Positions 46,013-54,326 of a DNA stretch of 64,000 nucleotides are shown piece after piece. The notes under the pieces are model-generated. The model was not told where the DNA came from, made no database searches, and saw only the letters and a program-made list of their open reading frames with translations. Source of the DNA: Glycocaulis alkaliphilus. Its GTDB lineage: Bacteria; Pseudomonadota; Alphaproteobacteria; Caulobacterales; Maricaulaceae. The position numbers and the translations under genes were made by a program. Location of the stretch: assembly GCF_004000605.1 (NCBI RefSeq), contig NZ_CP018911.1:1612001-1676000 (forward strand). Reading direction: 5' to 3'. Each line of letters opens with the position of its first letter. Within the stretch, counting starts at the first letter, position 1.

Positions 46013-47679
46013 GCGCGCTCTGGCTCCTTCCTCTCGCCCTTGCCCTGCCCCTTTTGCTGGCGGCGGGCAGCGCGCTGCCGCTCATTCGCGACCGCAGCCT
46101 GACGCTGGCCATCTTCGCGCCGCTTCCGGGGCTTGCCGCAGCCCTGTTCGCGCCGCGCGGCGAGGTGCTGGTATTGCCTGAGCTGGTGCTCGGCGTGACG
46201 CTCTCTTTGAGCGAGACCGGCGCGCTCTTCCTCGGCGGAGCGAGCCTTCTCTGGCTGACCGCCGGGCTCTATTCGCGTTTCTACATGGCCGGCAAGGACC
46301 GGGGCGGCAATTTCGCCCTGTTCTGGAATCTCTGCCTTGCGGGCAATCTGGGCGTCTTCATCGCCGCTGACGCGATCAGCTTCTATGTCGCCTTCGCGCT
46401 CGTCTCACTGATGGCCTTCCCGCTGGTCATCCATGACCGCAGCCAGAAAGCCCTCAAGGCAGGGGTCGGCTATATCGTACTGGCCGTGATCGGGGAGGCC
46501 GCCCTGCTGGCCGGGCTGGTCCTCGCTTCGGGGGCTGCAGGCGGGGTGGCCGGCATCGAGGCGCTGGTCGATGCGGTCTGGCTGTCGCCTGACCGCCCGC
46601 TCATCCTCGCCCTCCTGATCACCGGGTTTGGCATCAAGGCCGGTCTTGTGCCGCTCCATGTCTGGCTGCCGGTGGCTCATCCTGCGGCACCGGTGCCAGC
46701 CTCCGCCGTCCTTTCCGGCGCGATCGTGAAGGCAGGTATTTTCGGCCTGCTGGTCTTCCTGCCGCTGGGTGAAACCCTTCTTCATACCGGCGCCATCCTC
46801 GCCGCGCTGGGCTTTGCCGGCGCGTTCGGCGCAGCGCTTTACGGGCTGACCCAGGACGACCCCAAGGCGATCCTCGCCTACTCCACTGTCAGCCAGATGG
46901 GGCTGATGCTGGCCGCTATCGGCGCAGGGCTGGCGACAGGACTGGAAGCGGCTGGTATCACGAGCGCCATCGCAATCTACGCCCTCCATCACGGCCTCGC
47001 CAAGGGCGCGCTCTTCCTCGGCGTGGGCGCAATGAGTGCCAGCGCGGGCAAGGCCGCACACCGCCAGCGCGCCGTGCTCGCGATCATCGCCCTGTCGGTC
47101 GCCGGATTGCCGCTGACCGGCGGCGCGCTTGCCAAGCTCGCCCTGAAAGCGCCTCTGGGGCCATTGAGCGAGCTTCTCATCACAGCCTCGGCCTTCACCA
47201 CCGCCCTGTTGCTGACGCGCTTTCTGGCGAGCGTAAGGCCCGGCAGCGCTGGCGAGGCCCGCGCGCCGTTGGTGCGCTCCGTCCCCGTGATGGTTCTGGG
47301 CGCAGGCGCGCTGATCCTGCCCTGGATGGTGTGGAATATGAGCGGTCTGCCGATGAGCTATGTCTGGCAGTGGAGCAATCTTCTGAACGGCGCCCTGCCG
47401 CTGGCGCTCGCCGTTCTGGCCGTATGGGCCGCACAGCGGACGCGCCTTTCCCTGCCAGCCGCCCCGCAAGGCGATCTGCTGGCGCTAGCCGAACCAGCTC
47501 TTACAAAGCTTGTCACCGCCTTGCAGACGCTTGGACGCCGCCTGCCCTCGGTCCCGCGCCTGCCCGCCCGGAAGGCCCTCTCCGGGCGCTTGCTGGACCG
47601 GGTAGAGGCAGGGCTCGCGCGTGCCCTGCCTGCCCTGCTGCTGGGCCTGGTCCTTGTGCTCGCGCTGCTCGCAGCGTGA
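46009..47679 (+). CDS. Antiporter-like (NuoL/N) subunit 3 of 3, lacking the TM5 glutamate (556 aa)
   Basis: Third antiporter-like membrane subunit, longest of the three, with an extra C-terminal stretch ending in a helix (LLLGLVLVLALLAA). The TM7 and TM8 lysines remain (GIKAGLVPLHVWLPVAHPAA; LSGAIVKAGIFGLL), but the TM5 position aligned with Glu139 of subunit 2 is Ala130 (SFYVAFALVSLMAFPLV). A Glu occurs later at 163 (LAVIGEAALLAG). It may be a structural or regulatory unit, or use a moved acidic residue. Last gene of the cluster. Confidence 0.88.
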   Translation: MSALWLLPLALALPLLLAAGSALPLIRDRSLTLAIFAPLPGLAAALFAPRGEVLVLPELVLGVTLSLSETGALFLGGASLLWLTAGLYSRFYMAGKDRGGNFALFWNLCLAGNLGVFIAADAISFYVAFALVSLMAFPLVIHDRSQKALKAGVGYIVLAVIGEAALLAGLVLASGAAGGVAGIEALVDAVWLSPDRPLILALLITGFGIKAGLVPLHVWLPVAHPAAPVPASAVLSGAIVKAGIFGLLVFLPLGETLLHTGAILAALGFAGAFGAALYGLTQDDPKAILAYSTVSQMGLMLAAIGAGLATGLEAAGITSAIAIYALHHGLAKGALFLGVGAMSASAGKAAHRQRAVLAIIALSVAGLPLTGGALAKLALKAPLGPLSELLITASAFTTALLLTRFLASVRPGSAGEARAPLVRSVPVMVLGAGALILPWMVWNMSGLPMSYVWQWSNLLNGALPLALAVLAVWAAQRTRLSLPAAPQGDLLALAEPALTKLVTALQTLGRRLPSVPRLPARKALSGRLLDRVEAGLARALPALLLGLVLVLALLAA

Positions 47680-48006
47680 TGTAAACCCGGCGTTGCGGTC
47701 CTTCTCGACGCTCTGCCAACCGCTGGCGGGCGCAGCTGGATATATGAAGGCCTTAGAGCGTTGCAGGCACAATCAGCAGTCCGCGACTATCGTGTCCGCC
47801 GGAACCGTCACGCTGCCGCCTCGAAACTGCCCCCTCGATTTTGAGCGAGCTTAATGGCGCGCAGAGGAAGAGCATGGTGAGAACTTCACTATCGAATCTG
47901 CCCTGACGCCCACTTCCCCAAATTCCTCCAAGAACGCGACTCGACCTTAGGCCCCGCAGGCGGCATTCTGCTTGATCAACACCTTTGCCGGACAGGGCCA
48001 GAACAG
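47680..48006. other. Gap between the antiporter cluster and the FNR-type regulator
   Basis: No gene or clear terminator was found in these 327 bases. TTGATCAA at 47972-47979 recalls an FNR box but lacks the 4-base spacer, so I do not call it one. Confidence 0.5.
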
Positions 48007-48738
48007 GTGATAAAGCAGTCGATACTCCTGCTCGCCGAGGATAGCCGCTGCGTGGGCTGTGAGGTCCGCGAGCGCGGCGTATGTGCCACGCTGGACATCA
48101 GCCAGATCGGCGACATGGAGGCGGCCGTTTCGGTAAAGCGCCTCAGCGAGGGCCAGTTGCTGATGCTGGAAGGCGATCCCAGCGATCACGTGGCCAACGT
48201 CACACGCGGCCGGCTGAAGGTCTACAAATCCCTGCCTGATGGCCGCACCCAGCTTTTGCGCGTGCTTAGACCCGGCGATTTCATTGGCGCGCCCTTTCGC
48301 GACAGGACGGCCTGTACGGTCGCGGCAATTACCGAGTGCGAGCTGTGCCTCCTCCCCCGCAAGGCGCTGGAACACCTTTTCGAGCGCCATCGCGAGATCG
48401 AACACGCCGTGATGCGCCAGCTGGAAGACGAACTGGCTGAGGCCCAGTCGCGAATTCTCACGCTCGGACGCAAGACGGCCATGGAGCGCGTGGCCGGCTT
48501 CCTCGTAGATGAGCAGGAGCACGCCCGCTCATGCGGCGAACAGATAGACGAGTTGGTCCTGCCACTGGGCCGCGCGGAAATTGGTGATCTTCTCGGCCTG
48601 ACCATAGAAACCGTCAGCCGCTGCATGACCCGGCTGAAAAAGGCCGGGATCATTGCGCTGGAGGGCGGCAAGTCGGAGCGGGTGTCGGTGCTGGATGCCG
48701 GCCGGCTGCAGGAGCTGGCAAGCGCTGAGGCGTATTGA
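48007..48738 (+). CDS. fnrL: Crp/Fnr-family oxygen-responsive regulator, FnrL type (243 aa)
   Basis: Oxygen sensor that binds an iron-sulfur cluster and, when reduced, activates genes with TTGAT-N4-ATCAA boxes. Cluster ligand candidates are Cys15, Cys18, Cys26 (C-x2-C-x7-C, the alphaproteobacterial FnrL spacing) and Cys114. The cyclic-nucleotide-like barrel covers about residues 35-120 and the helix-turn-helix is IGDLLGLTIETVSRCMTRLK. The start is GTG with AGGG upstream. A perfect FNR box overlaps its stop codon and faces the next gene. Confidence 0.9.
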   Translation: MIKQSILLLAEDSRCVGCEVRERGVCATLDISQIGDMEAAVSVKRLSEGQLLMLEGDPSDHVANVTRGRLKVYKSLPDGRTQLLRVLRPGDFIGAPFRDRTACTVAAITECELCLLPRKALEHLFERHREIEHAVMRQLEDELAEAQSRILTLGRKTAMERVAGFLVDEQEHARSCGEQIDELVLPLGRAEIGDLLGLTIETVSRCMTRLKKAGIIALEGGKSERVSVLDAGRLQELASAEAY

Positions 48739-48748
48739 TCCTGATCAA
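48735..48748. promoter_or_regulatory. FNR box, perfect match
   Basis: TTGATCCTGATCAA matches the consensus TTGAT-N4-ATCAA in all ten positions. It lies 57 bases before the DUF2267 gene start, so a class II position (-41.5) leaves a short leader. It probably drives the DUF2267-USP-ATPase genes. Confidence 0.85.
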
Positions 48749-48805
48749 TGCCGCGCATTTCATGAAGGAAGAAGGTCTGCCCCGTAGCAACGGAGCGCGA
48801 CCCCC

Positions 48806-49255
48806 ATGCGTCAACCGCCTGCAGTCCTGCGTGATGCTGTTTCGGAAACCTGCGACCTGCTGGACACGGTACAGGCCCGGCTGGGCCTGTCTAACCGGAT
48901 GCACGCCTATGCGGCCTTGCAGGCAGTGCTGCACGCCGCACGCGAGGGCCTGCCCGCCAGCTCCACCCTGCGCATGGCTGCTGGCATGCCGCTCTTCATA
49001 GGCGGTCTGACGGTCCGCGACTGGTATCCGGCAGCACCTCAGAGCGGTCCATATACGTTCGAGCGCCGGGTTGCAGAGCGCCTGCCCTTAAGTTTTCCTC
49101 TGTCGGCGCCCGAGACCGCCTCAGGCGTTCTCTTCGTGCTGTCCAGACGGATGGACCCCAGCGCCCTTGCCTGCCTGCAGGCTAGCGCAAACGGCTTCAT
49201 GCCTCATCCTGCCGCATCTAACAGGCCGCAATCCGGCCAGCCACAAGGAGACTAA
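48806..49255 (+). CDS. DUF2267 domain protein (149 aa)
   Basis: Small soluble helical protein. The stretch AYAALQAVLHAAREGLPASS followed by AAGMPLFIGGLTVRDWYPA is the DUF2267 pattern. The family is often encoded next to universal stress proteins and FNR-controlled genes, but its activity is unknown. The last 20 residues are Pro/Ser/Gln-rich and probably disordered. It ends one base before the USP gene begins and sits directly behind the perfect FNR box. Confidence 0.8.
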   Translation: MRQPPAVLRDAVSETCDLLDTVQARLGLSNRMHAYAALQAVLHAAREGLPASSTLRMAAGMPLFIGGLTVRDWYPAAPQSGPYTFERRVAERLPLSFPLSAPETASGVLFVLSRRMDPSALACLQASANGFMPHPAASNRPQSGQPQGD

Positions 49256-49256
49256 A

Positions 49257-50060
49257 ATGGCTCCCAAGACACTCATGGTTCACGTCTCGCCCGACGGCTT
49301 CAAGAACGGGCGGATCGACGCTGCACTTGCACTGGCCAAAGCCTTCGGCGCCAGGCTGATCGGTGTGGGCGCGATGGCCCGGCCTGAAGCGATCGTGACC
49401 CCTGAAGGCGTCATGTATCCTGATCCTGACAATGTCACGATGCTGGAAAAGGATCTGAAGGCCCTCGCCGCACGCTTTTCCAAGAAGGCGGCGGCTCTGG
49501 GCAAGGACAAGGCCAGCTGGCGCAGCGCCCTCACCGCGCCTGCGCCATTCCTTGCCGAGAATGCCCGCGCTGCTGACATGCTGATCGTCAGCTCACGTGC
49601 AGACAGCGATTTTCCCGTTATCGGTGTGGATCCGTCTGATGTGATCATGGCGGCGGGCCGTCCCGTGCTGACAGTGCCGCGCGGCAAGGGGGACATGGAT
49701 TTCTCCACCGTCCTGGTCGCTTGGAAGGATACGCCCCAGGCCCGCCGGGCCGTCGCTGCCGCCCTGCCCGTGCTGGCTGGCGCAAAGCGCGTCGTGATTA
49801 CCGGCGTGGGTGATGAGACTGCAGGCGAAGCGCTCGGGGAGGTGGCCGTCTGGCTCGCTAGCCACGGCATCAAGGCCGAAACGGTACACGTGAAGGAAAG
49901 GAACGCCGGCAAGGCGATCATCAAGGCCGCCGAGCTGCAAGGGGCGGGCCTGATCGTGGCTGGCGCCTATGGCCGCAGCCGCCTGCGCGAATTCATCCTT
50001 GGCGGGGTGACGCGCGATCTATTGTTCAAAAGCAAGACGCCCTGCCTGTTCAGCCACTGA
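49257..50060 (+). CDS. Universal stress protein, tandem UspA domains (267 aa)
   Basis: Two UspA folds in one chain. The second ends with the nucleotide-binding pattern GAYGRSRLREFILGGVTRDL (G-x2-G-x9-G-x-T type); the first is degenerate (SSRADSDFPVIGVDPSDVI). Such proteins are commonly induced on oxygen or energy limitation. AAGGAG precedes the ATG. It belongs to the FNR-box transcript with the DUF2267 gene. Confidence 0.9.
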   Translation: MAPKTLMVHVSPDGFKNGRIDAALALAKAFGARLIGVGAMARPEAIVTPEGVMYPDPDNVTMLEKDLKALAARFSKKAAALGKDKASWRSALTAPAPFLAENARAADMLIVSSRADSDFPVIGVDPSDVIMAAGRPVLTVPRGKGDMDFSTVLVAWKDTPQARRAVAAALPVLAGAKRVVITGVGDETAGEALGEVAVWLASHGIKAETVHVKERNAGKAIIKAAELQGAGLIVAGAYGRSRLREFILGGVTRDLLFKSKTPCLFSH

Positions 50061-50176
50061 CCAGCCCCGTTTGCGCTTGCAGCAAACGCAAGCCGCGCCA
50101 AGACTGTTATGCGCCCGCAAGGCCAGCTTGAGCCTTGCGGGCGCTGATATGCCACGATTTGCCAGCGGAACTGTCC

Positions 50177-52915
50177 ATGCCCGACACCCCTTCCCTCCCC
50201 GATACCGCTGCGGCCGGCGCCCGCTGGCACGCCATGACGCCGGATACCGTGCTGGAACAGCTTGATGCGGGACGCGAGGGCCTCAGCCGTGAGGACGCTG
50301 CAGCCCGGCTGGAGCAGTACGGGCCTAACCGGCTGGAGACCGCCCGCAGGCGCAGCCGGCTCGCAAGGCTGGTCGCCCAGCTGCATAACCTCCTGATCTA
50401 TGCGCTGATCGCCGCGGCGTTTCTCGCCGCCGCCATTGGGCACGTCATCGATGCGGTGGTGATTGCGGCCGTGGTGATCGTCAATGCGGCGATAGGCTAT
50501 ATCCAGGAAGGACGGGCCGAGCGCGCCCTGGACGCCATACGCGGCATGATCGACCCACACGCTGCGGTTCTGCGCGATGGCAAACGGGTCACGATACCCG
50601 CCTGTGAAGTCGTACCCGGCGACATCGTGCTGCTGGAAGCGGGTGACCGGGTGCCCGCCGACATGCGCCTCGTCAAGGCGCGCAGCCTGAGGGCAGATGA
50701 AGCCATTCTTACGGGGGAATCCGTTCCCGTGGACAAGACCTGCGCAAAAACGGTACCAGATGACGCCCCGCTCGGCGACCGGCACACCATGGCATTCTCC
50801 GGCACGCTGATCACGGCCGGGCAGGCCACAGGCGTCGTCGTGGCCACTGGCAAAGCCAGCGAGCTTGGCCGCATCAGCGCCATGCTGGGTGAGGTGGAAC
50901 GGCTCACGACGCCCCTCCTGCGTCAGATGAACCTGTTTGCGCGCCAGCTAACCATCATCATTCTGGGCATGGCCGGGCTTGTATTCGTTTACGCCGCCTT
51001 CAGCCAGCACTACGCGTTCGACGATGCGTTCATGGCCATGATCGGCCTTATCGTGGCGGCGATCCCCGAGGGCCTGCCTGCGGTGATGACGATCACGCTG
51101 GCCATTGGCGTGCAACGCATGGCTGGGCGTAACGCCATTATACGCCGCCTGCCAGCCGTAGAGACCCTCGGCGCAGTATCGGTGATCTGCTCGGACAAGA
51201 CAGGCACACTCACCCGAAACGAAATGATGGTGGCCGCCGCCGCAACCGGCGACGCGCTGTGGCAGGTCAGCGGCACGGGCTACGCGCCCGACGGAGAATT
51301 CACCCGCGATGGTAGCCCGGTAACCGCGCTTGACGATCCGGTGCTGGCCGAGCTCTGCCGGGCTGCCCTTCTGTGCAACGATGCGGGCCTGCGCGTGGTC
51401 GACGGAACGCACGCCGTCGATGGCGACCCTATGGAAGGCGCGCTTATGGCCATGGCGCTGAAGGCCGGGCTGGAGGAAGCCGAACGCGAACGCCTTGCCC
51501 GTATTGATGCCATCCCCTTTGATCCGCGCCACCGCTACATGGCGACGCTTCATAAGGGAGAAGAGAACGGACCTGTCGCCTATGTGAAAGGCGCGCCGGA
51601 GCGCATTCTGGATATGTGCGCCGCGCAGGCCACCGCCGAAGGCGAAACCGGCCTCGACCCCGCCGTCTGGCAGGAAAAGGCCGAGCAGCTTGCCCTTCAG
51701 GGCCAGCGTGTCCTGGCTTTCGCCCGCAAAGGGCTGCCCGCAGGCACCACCGAGCTTAACGAGGCAGACGTCGAAACCGGACTGGTCCTTCTCGGCATTA
51801 CCGGCCTTATCGACCCGCCGCGCCCGGAAGCGATTGAGGCGGTCGCCGAATGCCGCCGCGCGGGGATCGCCGTGAAGATGATCACCGGCGACCATGCCGG
51901 AACGGCGCGCGCCATCGCCATCCAGCTTGGCCTTGCCGAGGCCCCGGACGTGATGACCGGGCAGGATCTGGACAAGCTTGATGCCGATGGGCTGGCAATG
52001 GCAGCCCGCAAGACAGAGGTGTTCGCCCGTACCAGCCCGGAGCACAAGCTGCGCCTCGTCGAAGCCATGCAAGCGGATGGCTCAGTCATCGCCATGACCG
52101 GCGACGGGGTGAACGATGCGCCAGCGCTGAAACGCGCCGATGTCGGCATTGCCATGGGCAAGAAAGGCACAGAAGCGGCCAAGGAAGCCAGCGAAATGGT
52201 GCTCGCTGACGACAATTTCGCCTCCATCGTCGCCGCCGTGCGCGAAGGCCGCACTGTCTATGACAATCTCACCAAGGTGATCGCCTGGACCCTGCCGACC
52301 AATGGCGGCGAGGCGCTGACCATCATCCTCGCCATCGCGTTCGGCCTGACACTGCCAATCTCGCCCGTCCAGATACTCTGGATCAACATGGTAACAGCGG
52401 TCGCACTCGGCCTGACACTGGCTTTCGAGCCCACAGAGCCCAACGCCATGCGCCGTCCGCCGCGCGCCACCGGCACCCACATCCTCTCGGGCCGCCTGTT
52501 GTGGCGTGTCGTGTTCGTTTCGATCCTCATGGTGATCGGCACGTTCGGGGTCTATTTCTGGGCGGTGGATAACGGCCTGCCACTGGAGGCGGCGCGCACC
52601 CTGGCGGTAAACGCCATCGTGGTGATGGAGATATTCTACCTGTTCTCGGTCCGCTTCGCCCACGGTACGTCCATGACATGGCGCGGCGCGCTGGGTACCC
52701 GGCCCGTTCTCATAGGGGTGGGGCTTGTCGTACTGGCCCAGATGGCCTTTACGTACCTGCCCTTCATGAACGCGATATTTGGCACCGCCCCTGTCGGGCT
52801 GGCGGGTGGAGCGCTGGTCCTCGCTGCGGGCGTCGGGCTTCTGGTGGTTGTAGAAGCGGAGAAAGCCATAGCGTCCGCGCTCGCGCGCCGCAGGGACGGC
52901 AGGGCTCAGGCCTGA
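50177..52915 (+). CDS. P-type cation-transporting ATPase, P2 type (912 aa)
   Basis: ATP-driven cation pump of the inner membrane. Domain order: N-terminal cation ATPase domain (GLSREDAAARLEQYGPN), helices M1-M2, actuator loop LTGESVPVDK, M4 with IPEGLPAVMTITLAIGVQRM, phosphorylation site CSDKTGTLTRNEM, nucleotide domain (YVKGAPERIL), hinge MTGDGVNDAPALKRADVGIA, then C-terminal helices. The PEGLP pattern points to Ca2+- or Na+/K+-like P2 pumps; the ion is unresolved. I chose the ATG at 50177 over 50135 because the family homology begins soon after it. It converges on the next gene with a 10-base overlap. Confidence 0.92.
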   Translation: MPDTPSLPDTAAAGARWHAMTPDTVLEQLDAGREGLSREDAAARLEQYGPNRLETARRRSRLARLVAQLHNLLIYALIAAAFLAAAIGHVIDAVVIAAVVIVNAAIGYIQEGRAERALDAIRGMIDPHAAVLRDGKRVTIPACEVVPGDIVLLEAGDRVPADMRLVKARSLRADEAILTGESVPVDKTCAKTVPDDAPLGDRHTMAFSGTLITAGQATGVVVATGKASELGRISAMLGEVERLTTPLLRQMNLFARQLTIIILGMAGLVFVYAAFSQHYAFDDAFMAMIGLIVAAIPEGLPAVMTITLAIGVQRMAGRNAIIRRLPAVETLGAVSVICSDKTGTLTRNEMMVAAAATGDALWQVSGTGYAPDGEFTRDGSPVTALDDPVLAELCRAALLCNDAGLRVVDGTHAVDGDPMEGALMAMALKAGLEEAERERLARIDAIPFDPRHRYMATLHKGEENGPVAYVKGAPERILDMCAAQATAEGETGLDPAVWQEKAEQLALQGQRVLAFARKGLPAGTTELNEADVETGLVLLGITGLIDPPRPEAIEAVAECRRAGIAVKMITGDHAGTARAIAIQLGLAEAPDVMTGQDLDKLDADGLAMAARKTEVFARTSPEHKLRLVEAMQADGSVIAMTGDGVNDAPALKRADVGIAMGKKGTEAAKEASEMVLADDNFASIVAAVREGRTVYDNLTKVIAWTLPTNGGEALTIILAIAFGLTLPISPVQILWINMVTAVALGLTLAFEPTEPNAMRRPPRATGTHILSGRLLWRVVFVSILMVIGTFGVYFWAVDNGLPLEAARTLAVNAIVVMEIFYLFSVRFAHGTSMTWRGALGTRPVLIGVGLVVLAQMAFTYLPFMNAIFGTAPVGLAGGALVLAAGVGLLVVVEAEKAIASALARRRDGRAQA

Positions 52916-54315
52916 TGATCGGCCACCAGCCGGGCCAGCGCACAGGCTGCGATGCGCGACATGGCTTCTTCTGAGCGGCTCGGCAGGACGATCGGCACTT
53001 TCGCGCCCATCACCACACCGGCAGCGACCGCGCCCGCGAGGTAATCCAGCTGCTTGGCGAGCATGTTGGCTGCGCCAAGGTCGGGCGCGAGCAATATGTC
53101 CGGATCGCCGGCCACCTGCGACACAATCCCCTTCGCTTTCGCCGCGCGGGGTGAAATCGCATTGTCGAACGCCAGCGGCCCGTCCAGCAGCCCGCCCTTG
53201 ATCTGACCCCGCTCTGCCATCTTGCACAGGGCGGCCGCATCCAGCGTCGCCTGCATGCGCGGGCTCACTTCTTCGACCGCAGCGAGTATGGCGAGCTTCG
53301 GGGTGTCGATACCCATGGCACGGGCGAGATTGATCGCGTTCTGCGCCATGTCAGCCTTACACATCAGATCGGGCGTGATGTTCAGGGCGGCATCCGTGAC
53401 CAGCAGGAGTTTGGGATAGGCCGGCACGTCCATCACATAGACATGGCTCATGCGTTCCTCGCGCCGCAACCCGCCCTGACGGGCAACGACGGGCTCAAGA
53501 AATTCGTGGGTGTGGATCGCCCCCTTGATCAGCATATGCGCCCCGCCCTCATTGATGAGGGCCACCGCACGCGCGGCGGAGGCGTGGCTATGCGGCGTAT
53601 CGATGATCTCGATGCCGGAAAGGTCCGCGCCTAGCTCTGCGGCCGCCTTGTCGATACGGTGTTTCGGGCCGACCAGTACCGGCACGATCAGGCCCGCCTC
53701 GGCCGCACCCAGCACGCCGGAAAGCGACAGCGTGTCCACCGGATGGGTCACTGCCGCTCTCAGAGGCGCCAGGGCCGCGGCGCGCGCGATCAGCTTCTTC
53801 AGCCTGTCGCCCTGCTCATGGATGAAGGCTTCCGGGCGCTGTCCGCGCGCGATGTGAAGCTTTTCCGACGGCGGGCGCACTTCCACCCGGCCTTCTGCCG
53901 CGACATTGCCCGCCTCGTCCGCGCAGACGCAATCCAGTACGATGGACCGGTCATCGGCGCGCTTCTGTGCCACGCTGACGCGCACATGGCTCGCCTCCCC
54001 GATGGCGACCGGGCGGACAAAGCGCAATTCCTGGCGCAGATAGGCGGTGCCGGGGCCAGGCAGTCGGGTGCCGATCACCGAGGAGATCAAAGCTGCCGCC
54101 CACATGCCCGGCGCAATCACGTCCTTGAAAGGCACGCTTTCGGCCACGGAGCGGTTGAGATGTAGCGGGTCCATCTCGCCAGACACCGCCGCGAACAAAA
54201 GCGCGTCCTCTTCACGGAAAACCCGGCGCAGCTCCGCGCTCATGCCCGGTTCGATCTCGTCAAAGGTCAGGCTCTGCAGCGGGCCATCATCAGGCAGAAT
54301 TTCAGCGTCGGCCAT
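52906..54315 (-). CDS. Fused MaoC-like hydratase and phosphate acetyl/butyryltransferase (469 aa)
   Basis: Residues 1-160 form a MaoC hot-dog domain (SGEMDPLHLNRSVAESVPFK, APGMWAAALISSVIGTRLPG) of the (R)-enoyl-CoA hydratase type. Residues 165-469 form a phosphate acyltransferase domain (TLSLSGVLGAAEAGLIVPVL, MLIKGAIHTHEFLEPVV, ILLAPDLGAANMLAKQLDYL). It could make (R)-3-hydroxyacyl-CoA for PHA and convert acyl-CoA to acyl phosphate. The acetate kinase at 57528 is the natural partner for ATP formation. It starts 11 bases after phaC in the same operon. Confidence 0.9.
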   Translation of the reverse strand: MADAEILPDDGPLQSLTFDEIEPGMSAELRRVFREEDALLFAAVSGEMDPLHLNRSVAESVPFKDVIAPGMWAAALISSVIGTRLPGPGTAYLRQELRFVRPVAIGEASHVRVSVAQKRADDRSIVLDCVCADEAGNVAAEGRVEVRPPSEKLHIARGQRPEAFIHEQGDRLKKLIARAAALAPLRAAVTHPVDTLSLSGVLGAAEAGLIVPVLVGPKHRIDKAAAELGADLSGIEIIDTPHSHASAARAVALINEGGAHMLIKGAIHTHEFLEPVVARQGGLRREERMSHVYVMDVPAYPKLLLVTDAALNITPDLMCKADMAQNAINLARAMGIDTPKLAILAAVEEVSPRMQATLDAAALCKMAERGQIKGGLLDGPLAFDNAISPRAAKAKGIVSQVAGDPDILLAPDLGAANMLAKQLDYLAGAVAAGVVMGAKVPIVLPSRSEEAMSRIAACALARLVADHQA

Positions 54316-54326
54316 GTATGCTCCTG

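Noticed and set aside
47972-47979. TTGATCAA upstream of the FNR-type regulator as an FNR box
   Set aside because: It lacks the four-base spacer between half-sites, so it does not fit the consensus.
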